From Arachis hypogaea (taxonomy: Eukaryota; Streptophyta; Magnoliopsida; Fabales; Fabaceae), in contig NC_092045.1 in the NCBI RefSeq assembly GCF_003086295.3, forward strand, positions 22,170,890-22,234,889: a DNA stretch of 64,000 bases, in the 5' to 3' direction. Positions 12,543 through 24,572 of the stretch are shown here, in pieces; the first letter of the stretch is position 1; the number at the start of each line of letters is the position of its first letter. The position numbers were made by a program, and so were the translations under genes. The notes under the pieces were generated by a model, which ran no database searches, was not told where the DNA came from, and saw only the letters and a list, made by a program, of their open reading frames with translations.

Positions 12543-13223
12543 TTTTTATATAATCCGCTAGAAATTTCAATGAATTACAAAATAGTACATAATCCATGAG
12601 AATATATAACGATTTACATGCAAATACATAAAAACATAAACCATAAGAAATTAAAGTGGATTACATAAAATAAAAAAATAACACTAAATTTGTTAGATTT
12701 TCTAACGATTTATGAACACTTTACATTTTTTACTTCATAAGATGAATTGAGACCAAATATATAAGATGTTTAATTGTATATCTTAAAAAGAGTAAAAGAA
12801 ATCATATTTGACTATAGCTATAAAAGAATATGAAGGAAAATGTCATTTGTGATTTTAGTCCAATGAGATAGACATCAAATATATTCTATATTCTTAAATA
12901 TATTTTTTAGATTGAAATCACAAATAATACTTTACTTCGTATTTTTTATAGTAATAATCCAGTATTTCTTTTGCTCTTTTTAAAATATATAATTAAGGAT
13001 CTTATATATTTGATATCAATTTCTCATGCAGTGAAAATATAAAATATTTATAAACAGTTAATTTCTTCAAAGGTTTAGTGTTATTTTTTTTATTTCATGT
13101 AATTAATCCGCTTTAACTTCTCGCTGTTGATGTTTTTATGTGTTTGTATGTAATCGCTACATACTCCCATGGTTTATGTATTATTTTGTAGTTTGTTGGG
13201 AGCTTCAGCATATTATATAAAAA
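12543..13223. mobile_element. Long-inverted-repeat foldback MITE (681 bp)
   Basis: The two halves are near-complementary over almost their whole length. The left end TTTTTATATAAT matches the reverse complement of the right end ATTATATAAAAA. Further paired blocks include ACAAAATAGTACATAA with ACAAAATAATACATAA and TTAAAAAGAGTAAAAGAAAT with its mate. Arms of about 320 bp flank a loop of about 45 bp near 12875-12920. A TAA trinucleotide sits outside each end (12540-12542, 13224-13226), like the 3-bp duplication of PIF/Harbinger-type elements. There is no coding capacity. A transcript would form a long hairpin. Confidence 0.75.
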
Positions 13224-13256
13224 TAAAATAGAATCGAAATGTAATTCTTTTTCAAA

Positions 13257-15132
13257 CACTACAAGAAAAATGTTGAATACTATCGGATTTAGTGTCGTAT
13301 ATTAGTGTCGATTTTATCGGTTATTTAGGTGTCAAATTCGTCAGGTCAAATTATTACCGTCAGATTTTTGTTTTCGACGGTAAATTCACTGGTAATAATT
13401 GAAGAAAAAGGAAAAAAATAGGCGCGAAATTTAGCGTGGGATTTACTGGCAAATTTTTACACTGGAAAACCAATTAGTGGAACAATGCGTTTTGGTGACC
13501 CGCAATGCATTATCGTCAGATTTATCCGCCGGTAAATCCAATGGTAAAACTTGTCCTAAATTCAAAATGCAAACCTTCTCCCTCATTTTTGAAACACACA
13601 TTCTCTTTCTCTAACTTTCTGCTCTCCTTTCTCTCTTCTCTCTACCTCCAACAGCCCCTCCGACCACCTTCTGCCAGCGTCGACCACCTGCATTATTCTC
13701 TAAAGACTTCATGGACTCTCCTTGATCCTGTTTCGTTGCCTAAAACGGAGCTTCTCCCTCTGTCGCTGGAGCTGCATCTCTCCTCCCTTCTCTAGGTAGG
13801 TTGCCCTCATTTTTACTTTATTTTAAATAAACTTCGTTTTTATTTTCTTCAGTTGGCTTTATTTTATTAATACATGTTTATGTTTTTTCTTTATTATTGT
13901 CATAATAAAATTTATTTTAGTATTTTTATTCATTGACATGAAATTATTTTAAATAAGTTGTTTGTGTACTGTGTTTTTTGGGCAGCTCATCATTCTAATA
14001 TTAGTGTTGTTGTTGGGTTACTTAGATAGGGTAATTTCTTGTCATTTTTGTTAACTATTTGTTTATTAGATTATTCTAATTTAGTATTTCATTAAGTTCT
14101 TTTGGTTTGTTACTAAATATAGTCTAGATATTATTGAAGTGAATATTGAATCATATGTTAAAGATGAGGGTACTCACGAATTGTGATATGTTCATGTAAA
14201 TAATATGTAATAATATTGAATATGTTAGTTTTTTTTAGTTCAATTGACAATCGAAGTTTTGAATATAAAAAAATAGATGAATGATTCCTTGTTGCTATTG
14301 AATTATGTCATTTATGTGAAAAAAATTAAATTTAAGAAATGAAAATTCACCTAATTCAAATAAATAAATTGAATGAATCGACAAATGTGAGGTTGCTGCT
14401 TTCTTTTCTTTTTTTTTAATGACATGAGTTATTGTTGTTGCTACAATGATTAATATTAAGCATCAATTTATTTCACATTTGTAGGTGGTCACCATTGGAT
14501 CTTGAAATACTACTCAATTAGTTACTCTCTTATTTGCAGAAGAGAAATTACCTATGAGTAATAATATAATATCACAAAATTAGTAAATTAGATATAGGAC
14601 AAAGAATTAAATAAAAAAGATATATATTTTTTATGCTTTATTTTAATCCTCCTGTATATAGTTCATATTATTACTTAATAGAAAGTGAGCTAATGAGAGA
14701 AATAAAACTTTGTTTAGTTGGAGAGAAATAAAATAGAAGTTCTTTTTTTTTTCCTTTTCATATTAGAATACAAGTGTATGTGATTTAGTGTTATTATTTG
14801 GGTGCTAAAATTGTAAAAGAAATATTATCATTCAAAAAAATGCTACTATTCAAACATTTAAAAAAAATTAAAATTTAAGTTTATCATTGGATCTATCAGA
14901 GGATTGATCCGACGGTAACAAACTCAAAAATTTCACTAAATGAAAATTTATATCTACCACAAATCTGTTGGTAATTAGTGGCGGTCAAAAAAATCTACCG
15001 TAATAATTACCGACGAGATTTATATCATTGAATTTATTCCGCTACTAAATCTAACAGTAAATATATTGCCATCGGAATTTTTTGATAAAACCACCGATAA
15101 ATTTAACAGTATTCAACAATTTTTTTATAGTG
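13257..15132. mobile_element. Non-autonomous CACTA (En/Spm) element, 1.88 kb
   Basis: The left end CACTACAAGAAAAATGTTGA pairs with the reverse complement of the right end, CACTATAAAAAAATTGTTGA, and both continue with ATACT. The flanks are AAA (13254-13256) and AAA (15133-15135), fitting the 3-bp duplication of CACTA elements. The subterminal regions carry many short CCGTCAGATTT, CGACGGTAAA and CCGACGAGATTT motifs in both orientations, typical of transposase-binding subterminal repeats. No transposase is encoded. A pyrimidine-rich open frame at 13505-13795 (+) has no recognised product and may be captured or leader sequence. Confidence 0.85.
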
Positions 15133-17480
15133 AAAAGTTGTAAGTAAATAATATCTGGTATTATTTAATTTATTTATATAATTTACTTTTTTTAATTATC
15201 ATGGATCATATTTTAATTTAAATTCTTTAATTATTGCTAAAATAATTAATATTATTAAATATAATAAATATATAATTATAAATATTATATATATAAAATT
15301 ATAAATAAAATAAAATAAAATAACTTTTGATTTTTTTTCTCTAATGTTTTGTCCCAAAACATAATGCGGTGAATATATAGATGATAAGAATATTAAAAAA
15401 TTCAATGTCAATAAAAATAGGTGTTGATATTGATCAAACTACAAAAATTTGATATTTAACGATTATATCTTTTTAAAATCTATTAAATTAACATTAGAGT
15501 TGAAAATGAATCGAGTCAGACCAAATTTAAACTTGACTTATAAATATTGAGTTTTATTTATAGTTTAGTATGACTTATTAATAATTGAATCTATTTATAA
15601 AGTTTAAACTCAGACAAATAAAAAAATATCAGTTACATATATTGTATATCTATTAATAATTATTTATGTCCTCTATTATATATAAAAATTCTATATGTAC
15701 TTCTGTGTATAACTATATATCGTTAATATAAGTTAACAAATATAAATTACATAATAAATGAATTATTTACATTATTATAAATAATTACAATACATAATAT
15801 ATAATTATTTTTTATATATAATTAAACTAATTCACCAGTTAATAAGTTAAATTTATTCAAATTTAAATTAAATTCGACTTATTTGATATATAAACTTAAA
15901 TTTAGTTTACAAAACTCATAAACTCAACTTATCAAATTGTTAACTAATCGAATATGATCTTGATTCACTTTTAACTGTCATTGGCATGTTGGATTGATGA
16001 TAGCTCTTTATATTTTAGATGCGATAATAAGAAACTCAGATGATTCCTCTCAAGGTTATTAGGCCGCACCACGGAAAGTCGGAAACAATAAAAATTAGAG
16101 AGACTCTTATTACAATTGACTAATTACATACATGCATTAATATTAAGCGATCGTTCTAAGTTCTAACAAATTCTTATTATTTCCGCATATACCTGGACAC
16201 TGTTGACTTCTATTACCCCTTGAGCACTTGAACTACCAACGTGTTACCATTTTAGTGGTTTTTTTATTTTATTATTTATAAACCACTTAATTTTTCGATT
16301 ATCTTTTATATATGCACGTATAATAAGTGAGATAGGTTAACTGTAATGACAAAAATTAAGGTGTGACGTGTGAAGTAAAATTCTACTGTAGACTGGAGTA
16401 TCTTAAATATAATTCCACATATTATAGCCTTATTTAGAACTGAATAGCAAAGAGAGGGAATTGAACTTATATTCTGTTTCCAGGTGTAATAATGAAATAA
16501 TGAAAGTTGTGTATAGATCAGTAGGTTGATCTCTTGATATGCATGTGGAATATAATTGGTTGTTAAAGTCCCCTAAAGCAGAAAAAGATTAAAGATTAGC
16601 CAATAATAGACCACCTTATAATAAAATAAAGTAAACGAAAAAAAATTGAAAAAATGACATTTGCTTCTTTTGTAAAATGTTTTAATGATATTTTTTTATT
16701 TATAAAATATAATTTTTTCTTTTGTAAGACTAAAATAAGATGCACTTTAGTCCATTGACCAAATATCTTTTTATAATCATTACGTAATAAATTATTTATT
16801 TTTAATATTTTATTATTTAACATGAAATGTATAAAAACATTTGAATTAAATATTTTTAATAAATTAAAATATTTTATATTATGTGATAAAATATTAAAAT
16901 AAATAAAATTATGACAAAAAATAAATATATTATTATCAATCATATATAATTTAGATTAGAATTTCATTAGTCAAATTGTTAAGAATAAGAATTGATCTCG
17001 GTATAGATAAGTCTATTTGTATAATTGAATGAGAAAATATTTTTACTATTAATGCGCCTTCAAATATCTGTATCTAATTTATATTATTTGGATAAAATCT
17101 TAAATAATTGATAAATATAGTCATTTTATATTATACACTAAAGTGGCTTATATTTTATATACTGTAAAATGTGGTGTAATATATTAAGTTTGAACTTATT
17201 TTTTGTGAAATAGCGATCACTTTTTCTAAAATTTAAGTATTCTTCTTTTAAGCCGTTCTTTTCAAATTTTACTAAAAAGCTTTTGAGCCAAAGTTGAGAT
17301 GCAGGGATGGAATGGGGGGTTATATAAACTTTTTTTTAAAATAATTCAGTATTTAGTCTAGTATAAATAAAAATTTAGTCTAAATATTAATAATTTTCAA
17401 TATTTAAAAAGTAAATAAAATAGTAGAAAATTTTTATTCAAATAAGTTTAATGATAAAAAAAAATTTCACATTAGAATGC
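15133..17480. other. AT-rich intergenic DNA
   Basis: Very AT-rich, with many ATATA runs. Open frames here (for example 16596-16943 on minus) are low-complexity and look spurious. One probable MITE lies within (separate entry). Nothing else is recognised. Confidence 0.5.
15495..15977. mobile_element. Possible MITE with degenerate terminal inverted repeats
   Basis: GTTGAAAATGAATCGAGTC near 15499 pairs imperfectly with the reverse complement of the sequence ending near 15975, GTTAAAAGTGAATCAAGAT. The interior is AT-rich and rich in AAACTTGACTTAT- and AACTCAACTTAT-type motifs. No clear target duplication is seen, so the boundaries are approximate. Confidence 0.35.
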
Positions 17481-17489
17481 AAGCTTAAT

Positions 17490-17790
17490 ATTATAAATTT
17501 GATATTCCTAAGCATGTTGAATTAAATGATTTACGTATCATTTATTTGATTAATTGTTTGATTCGTTTGATATTAATTTTTCATGTTTCAACTACTACAA
17601 CTTAGAGATCTTATTCAGCTGTGAATATTGTGAAGGGTAGACTCGAAAATAAAATAGAAGATAATTTTTTTGTTAATTGTCTTTTGATTTACATTAAAAA
17701 AAATTGTTAAAAAATTTAACACAAATTCCATTATCGATAAATTTTATAATATGAAGAATGAACGTGTAGCATTCTATTAATAAAAAAATA
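17490..17790 (+). pseudogene. hAT-type transposase (C-terminal dimerisation region) relic
   Basis: Plus-strand frames give FHVSTTTT, a TAG stop, then RSYSAVNIVKGRLENKIED, CLLIYI and, after a shift, IVKKFNTNSIIDKFYNM and ERVAF. This follows the hAT C-terminal block of TTF/MYM-type zinc-finger transposase-like proteins (STTTERSFSAM..K..LRN.M.D..L..CL..YIE). At least one nonsense codon and one frameshift are present, and the rest of the gene is not found upstream. It is a short relic with no function expected. Confidence 0.65.
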
Positions 17791-19159
17791 TATAAATTTT
17801 TTATATTATAAAATATATTTTCTATCAATATATTTTGTAATATATTTTATATTATATAATTTATTTACATAAATTTTATTTAATATTATATATATTATTA
17901 ACTCTCATAAAAATATTTTTGAATCCGTCTGCTTAAAAGAATAAATTTTTTAATATACAACCTTCATCTTATTATAAAATTTAAAAAGTATTGATAAATG
18001 TACTCATTTGACATTATACTATTTATATGGTCCCCCTCCTCGGGCGGGGGTTCTCCTTTAAAGTTTAAACTGTACAGGGTTTCAATCTAAGTGGCTATGT
18101 TAATTTAGAACTCAGTTTCTTGTGAAATAGAGATCTCTTGTGGGGAAAAAAAAATGTAGAGAATCTCAATCTAAGTAGGTCAACTGCAAAAAATCTTATC
18201 ACCGTAGAAACTATAAACCACTATGGTCAATTTTCTCAAAGCTCACCTGCTCATCACATTTCATCTTTGTAGTTGGTGCAACCATACAATCTGCTTTATT
18301 ATATTCTTACCTTTTAATTATATATTTATCAGTTTATCTTTAAGGGTTGCATATGAATCTTACTCTTTATTCTTATTTATTTATCTATTTATTTAATTAT
18401 AACATACACTAATCAACTTAAATAAATATCGAGAATTTAAATTTTATTTTGTGCATGTAATAATCTGTTAATGAACAAATTAATTATTCGCGATAACACT
18501 CTTTTAAATAGTAACTAATCTACTTGTGTTTTGACAAATATAAATCATATCCTTTTTATTAAGGATAATGAAATTGGTAATGCTTTTTCTAAAGCAAATT
18601 CCGGAATCATTAGGGTCTTTATGTTGGAGAAAAGTAAAAGCTAAGGAAGGAATCAATACCTTGTCCTTTTTATTGTTATGTGCTTGCCAAGAAGTAACGA
18701 CAACCTTCACTTCCTTTGGTTGTTGGTTTTTCATAGTGGAGGCATGTCTTTTTTTCCAAGTTAAGGCAAAACCATGGTAGAAATACTAGAAAATAATAAT
18801 AAATGGTAAATATTATAGTGTTTTTGAGATTGTGCCCACTTATTAAAAAAGGCAAATAGATAATATTTATAAATTTTAAATCTTTTATTTTTTATTTTAA
18901 ACATTTTATTTTTTACTTTTAAAAGTAAGTTAAGCAATTTAAGCACCATAATAAAAGACACCATAAAAACTCACCTAATTCTTTCAGGGAAAACACCTTA
19001 TAAGGATGAAATTGAAGGCAAAAAATGCTATAAGAAGCATATGAAATTTGGATTCTCTTATCAGTTATTGCCAAATCTCTTCCCCACCTTCATGATCACA
19101 AACTTTCAGATGTATTCATCACAGTAGCTAAGTGGCAACATCAAAGTGTAAAATCTGAT
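17791..19159. other. AT-rich intergenic DNA
   Basis: No gene is recognised. A G/C-rich island GGTCCCCCTCCTCGGGCGGG sits at about 18030 in AT-rich DNA. Open frames on both strands at 18504-18780 are short and match no family I know. Confidence 0.4.
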
Positions 19160-19830
19160 GGTGCATGAACACAAAATACGACATGATATGGAATATGCGA
19201 ATATATGAATTTTAAAATTTTATAAGACATGGGACACAACATATATAAAAAATATAAAATATTTTAAAGATAAATTACAATGATGTTGTGATATTTTATT
19301 GATATTAAAATATAAAATAATCTTTCAAATATTTTTAATGTTTTCTTTAAATTATTAAAAATATTTAAAATGTTTTTTATTTTAATAGATAATAATATAT
19401 ATTATTTCTAAACTCATTTCAAGAATATATATTAAGAATAAAGCTGGATATGTTAACACATGATGAAATTTAGGTATATTCAAGTGTGTCTGAAAAAGAA
19501 TTTTTTATTTTTTATTAAGACACAATTTAGACACAATAAACACGCTTGTTGAACGAAATATAAAATATTTTTTTAATTGTTTTTAATATCTTTTTTTTAA
19601 TTATTAAAACTATTTAAAATATTTTTTATTTTAATAGATAGTAATATATATTTCTAAACTCATTTCAAAAATACACATATTAAAAATAAGACTAAATATG
19701 TTAACACGTGATGAAATTTAGATGTATTTAAATATATTCTAAAAAATTCTTTTTATTTTTTATAACAGACATATATATCGAACAAGTATCAATAAAAATG
19801 TGTTCGATACACAAACACAACAACTCAACA
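19160..19830. repeat. Internally duplicated AT-rich repeat
   Basis: Two direct copies of a ~190-bp unit lie about 245 bp apart (about 19320-19510 and 19565-19760). Shared landmarks are TTTATTTTAATAGATA, TTTCTAAACTCATTTCAA, ATATGTTAACAC and TGATGAAATTTAG. The flanks carry ACACAACA and GAACAAGTATC-type sequences. It is probably a degenerate transposon of unknown class. Confidence 0.5.
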
Positions 19831-21560
19831 ATATATCTAAGCTTCATTGGTAAAATCCAAACATAGTCCATCCGTAGATGTGTTAAGGATGAACAACCCT
19901 ATAAAAATAAGTATTCAAAATGACCAACCATTCTTATCTAATTTAATAGAGGTTTAAACAAGAAATAAATATAGGAAAAGTTTAGGAGTTACTAACTTTA
20001 TTAAATTATGGTCAGCATGTGATCAATAAAAAAAAATAAATAATTCTAAAATCTCACACCATTAAAAACATCATTAATAATTACTTAATAACTACAAATT
20101 ACAAAAATTACTGATCCTTAGCACTCTTCATCAATATATATAGGGTATAAGGAGCAAATAATTCAATGGGTCCAATAGTGAAAGATTGTTATTTGCTCTT
20201 ATTTACGTGGGTACACTGAGCCAACACAATCTTTTACCATTGGGTGGAGTATAAAATTCACACAGAATAAGTCTGTGTCTAGCGCCGAATTCAATTGTAA
20301 AAAGAGTTTGTATGTCTGTAATATCTTAAATTAGTTCTTAAAAAATATTGTCAGATATATTTTAATTTTCAACAGTTTTTAATTATTATATCAGTTCTCA
20401 TATTAAATTATTCGTCTATATAAACAAACTAATTTAAAAAATTTCAAAATTTTTTATGATTATTATGTTTTTATTAAATAACGATAAAGATTGATTTAAT
20501 TAATTTTGTATCAAAATTTTATGATAATTGATTTATCTAACAAAATAAAAAATAAAAAATTAATTTAAAAATTAAAATTTGTTCAAAATTTGTTCAAAAA
20601 TAAAGTCTTACTAGAACTATCCAGTTCATCCTTCAAAATCATATTCCATCCCAAAACTAATGAGAAAGAATGAATTGAGAAATATTCTGACATTTATATA
20701 AAATAGGATGAATTGAAAAATATTCTGGCATTTTATTGCTACTGCTCTATCCTTTTTACTTAATTTATGTAAACCAAGCAGCAGGTTTGATTCCCGCTAT
20801 TCGTTCCTGCCCTTATTACTTTATTTTACTTATTACTTTATTAAATCGATTTTCGACTAAAATTTTTTAAGGACTGATTTAGCATATTATTTTTTTACGC
20901 TGGTAGAATAGGTAGAGCCATAAGGTGAACCACAAACCATGTCTCATATACACCCGAAATTTGTCTCCAAATGCAGCTTGATTGGTTGGTTTCGGTTTTA
21001 TGTAGGTCCTACTTCCCTTCACTCCAGCAATATCAGAATCAGCCTCACTTACCAACTCACTTATTCTGCAGTTTTATATGGCTTTCCCACTCACTCTTAG
21101 CCAATCATTTGCGGCAGATGTTTGACCAAACTTGTACCAAACAAGCTACGATTTAAATAAGTCACAAAATTGTAAAAATAAAACAAAATGAATAATAGTG
21201 TGAGAAAAGCTGAATATGTATATTCTGAATTTCTGATGATTGGAACTATACAAATGAGGAAAAATATATAGCCATGTTGCAATTATCATATCATAATTGC
21301 AAGATACTACTTTTTACTAAGGCTAATGATCTAACCACACATAACACACTAGCTTTTGAAAGAAACTGATCATGAAATAAATTTTGGCAAGAAGAAGGTT
21401 AGTATTGGAAAAACTGTCGCCAGTCAGTTAATTCAGCTATACCAATTCGTTAAAATCCAGTCACTTGAGATGGTAGAACAACATTCCTGTGTTTGATATT
21501 ACATTTTTATACCCAGAAAAAAAAAAAAAAAAAAGAGATTACATTTTAAAAGGAATACAC
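19831..21560. other. Intergenic DNA
   Basis: No gene is recognised. The stretch has AT-rich repeats near 20320-20610 and a tRNA-B-box-like GGTTTGATTCCC at about 20785. An 18-20 base poly(A) run at about 21519 follows a possible 3' end of the minus-strand gene upstream. The open frames at 20971-21282 are unconvincing. Confidence 0.4.
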
Positions 21561-22024
21561 TTTTTATGACCATGTTTAGTTGCACTTGAGCATCCTCATA
21601 GTGTCAAGCTCTGCAGATAGAAGGTTAACTTTAACCTTAAACCATAAAAGTAAGCATTGTAATGAGGATATGTCTGAAAAATGTGCCAACATAACCCCAT
21701 GTTTCCATAGAAAAGCAAAGATAATATAAGGAAAAACGAATTCTTCTATTCACATCTAATTTAGTGTTGTCTACATAAATGGCAATATGAAATAAAAAAG
21801 ACTCTGAACTAATCCTTTCACATGTTTTTTCATTTTGAATCTGGTTCAAGTAATAAAGCATGCATCTATCTATGATTCCCGGCATTACAGTATTCCCATG
21901 CCGAAAAACAGCTCTACCAATGGAAACTTTTGGGGATAAAGTTGGACTCAAATGTACAAAACTGTGACAAAGTATCATGCAGATATGTTTTTCTGTCACG
22001 AAGGTCACAATAAATTAACATGAA
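21561..22024 (-). other. Probable 3' UTR / downstream region of the PAI gene
   Basis: This lies directly after the PAI stop codon in the sense of that gene. No separate gene is seen, and the open frame here on minus is not homologous to anything recognised. The transcript end cannot be fixed by eye. Confidence 0.4.
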
Positions 22025-24572
22025 TCAATACTTTACAGAATGGACTGCATTCATGAAGGAAGTTATTCTTGATTGATCCTTCTGGATACCATCTGAGCCA
22101 CATATACCGCTACTAACATCCACTCCTTCAGGTTTGAGGGTAGACAGAGCCTCGGAAACATTATTTGGATTAATTCCTCCTGCTAAGAGCCAACCGTGTT
22201 TGCTTCTAATTTTAGGTAGTTTAAACTGAGCCCAATTGAATGCTTCGCCACTGCACCAGCGTATAATGAGTTTAATATTTGAGCAGAAAAGCCAATAAGA
22301 GTCATCTAGTAGTGACCAATTTGAATCATTTGCATGAGAAAGGTTTTAATCTCAGTGCTGTCAAAGTACCAATTAATAGGAAGAAATCGGAGGCAGAAGC
22401 AAAGAAAAGAGAGATTATCTAACAGGCTGATTGCCATTGACCAATAGAAATTGTATCCATACCTGCCACCCTTCGCGCTATCTACAAGAACCCAATCAAC
22501 TAGAGAACAATCTTCATCAGAAATTGTGTTTAAAAGGCTCCCATCCGCATTTGCATGGAGAACATATATTACACGGTTTTCTTGAACCAAGGACGGAAAA
22601 ACTAACTGAGAACCATGTCCATGAAGCTGCATAGTCCAATAGATTATGAAATTAAATACTTGTCATGGAATATATGTAAATGCCAAGAAAAAATTTACCT
22701 GAACATATTCAAGGTTTGATGCATCAGAAGCTCTTAAAATTGTTTCTAGATCATCGTCGACGAATACTCCAACAGGCTCGGCTCCATAATCTCTAGCAAC
22801 TTTAGATATCTCCTTTGCAACAGAAAGTGAAACAGAACGTTTAGAGTTTGGCCATATGATCATCCCGATAAAATTTGCTCCCGCTTCAGCTGCCATAGCA
22901 GCATCTTTAGCTGATGTAATGCCACACATCTTAACCAAAGGTTGATTCTTTTCAAGATCATTTGTTGAGCATAAATTATTTCCCAACTCTGTTAGTTTGC
23001 AGGAAATTTTAAACTTCGGGCACCACCTAGTGCTTGAAAACAGCAGCTTCTCTCCTTTTAAACCTACTTAAAGGCATATGTTACATACTCAGCAAAGAAA
23101 GAAATATGCTCATCTGGTTTCCCGAAAACACGAGAGATACTTTCATAACAGTTAACAACTTCTTGAAGTGAACAATGTAGTGTATATATATATGCATTTA
23201 GCAAAGAGTAAGATTACCAAGAATCGGCCTTCTGTTGAAACTTGTAGCCCTAAGTTGCAAGTAACTGCCACTGTTTGAACCTGCACAAAAGGAAAAACAT
23301 ATCTTTCAAGTTAGCTGAGAAAATAAATAAATAAATGCAAGCATGATTATATAAAAAAAAAAGATATACTGTCATAGGAAATGGATTAAAAATGCTAGTT
23401 AAAATATACACTACATATAAATTTGAAAAATACATAAAACAGCATCATCATAAATATTGAGAAACTGAGCATTTATATTTTTAAGGAGATTACATCATCA
23501 TAAACATCACACAAAATTATAGTCACCATGAATGAAGACACAAAGGGTCAAGCAGAAGAACCATAACTATCTTATTGATAAGTATAGATCAACCCCGTTC
23601 ATCCAAGATAGATGGAGGAGCCAAAAAGTACAGGAAATCAGCCAATTCTGGTTGATGGACTCATGAATTCCAACAGTCCAATCGTGAACATTAAACATCA
23701 GAAACACCATCGTGAATCACTCATGTATAAAATCACCACAAAACCAAAGCTGGACCTATTATCAAGTTACACATGACTGAATCAATGTCAAATGCTTTCC
23801 ATGATGAACAATTACACCAAGCACAAGATAACATCAGTACTCAGCAGCTACGGTCATAAACATAGAAGCCTACTGAGGAGACCAAAATGTCACTTGCAAG
23901 TTAACCAAATCATTTTGAATGGAGCTCCTATGATCTATTCAAACCACACCCGAAAAAAAAATCAAACACTCTTAAACCAAAATAGCCTATATATCCAAAT
24001 ACAAAATCATTATATTCTAGAGTACCAATCCAGGATTCAAAGAACAAACCAGGATCACTTGGCAAATGTCAAGCAAAGTTCCACCATTTCAAAAAATTCT
24101 ATCATCTCAAGATAAACCAATAAAATGATGATAAGACACCCTTCTTCAATTCATGTCCTACCCACTATCTAAAAGTTTGTTAAAAGCAAGACTCTACAAG
24201 CTTATAAATTTCACTAGTGCAGTACAATACGTTATTGTTTTTGGTTCTTTTATCATACACTATGAAAACAAATGCATTGACTTGGCCATGAATCCCCATT
24301 GCAAAATTCCCCATTAATTCTAGAAAAATGATTTGAGGATCCATCAATCAACTTGCCAATGCTACAAACTTGGAGAATCGACAAAAGGGCCACTGTAAAG
24401 TAATTATAACACACTAAACCAACCATTTATATACTCTTCTTCTTCTTATGTAGAATACCATTTAAAATAAAATTCACCTGAGCTAGGACATTGATCAAAC
24501 AATTGGATTGCATGCTAAGAAACGATGAATTGATAGTATAATGGAGAAGTTAAAAGGGGGACCTGTAAGCAT
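22025..24572 (-). CDS. PAI: Phosphoribosylanthranilate isomerase, plastid tryptophan biosynthesis (5 exons)
   Basis: Exons on minus: 24572-24563, 23280-23218, 23063-22699, 22626-22463 and 22250-22025. Every intron is GT-AG, the phases join, and 828 nt give 275 aa plus stop, the length I recall for Arabidopsis PAI1. The enzyme converts N-(5-phosphoribosyl)anthranilate to CdRP, the third committed step of tryptophan synthesis, in the plastid stroma. Residues 1-60 are Ser/Arg/Lys-rich with few acids, as in a transit peptide. Then comes the TIM barrel: LVKMCGIT with the catalytic Cys71, [30 protein letters not shown] with the catalytic Asp195, [10 protein letters not shown] (phosphate binding) and GVDVSSGI. 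Exon 1 codes for only three full codons, so the start rests on phase and on the MLTG similarity to the Arabidopsis N-terminus. No stop or frameshift was found. It looks functional. Confidence 0.93.

Noticed and set aside
13505..13795. 96-aa open frame inside the CACTA element as a captured gene
   Set aside because: Ser/Leu/Pro-rich product of a pyrimidine-rich leader-like stretch; no known protein.
16596..16943. 115-aa open frame on minus
   Set aside because: Ile/Asn/Phe/Lys-rich translation typical of AT-rich non-coding DNA, no domain.
18504..18780. Opposed 70-76 aa open frames
   Set aside because: No recognised homology; overlapping frames on both strands with no support.
20770..20800. 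tRNA B-box-like GGTTTGATTCCC as a SINE or tRNA gene
   Set aside because: No matching A box at the right distance and no cloverleaf could be drawn.
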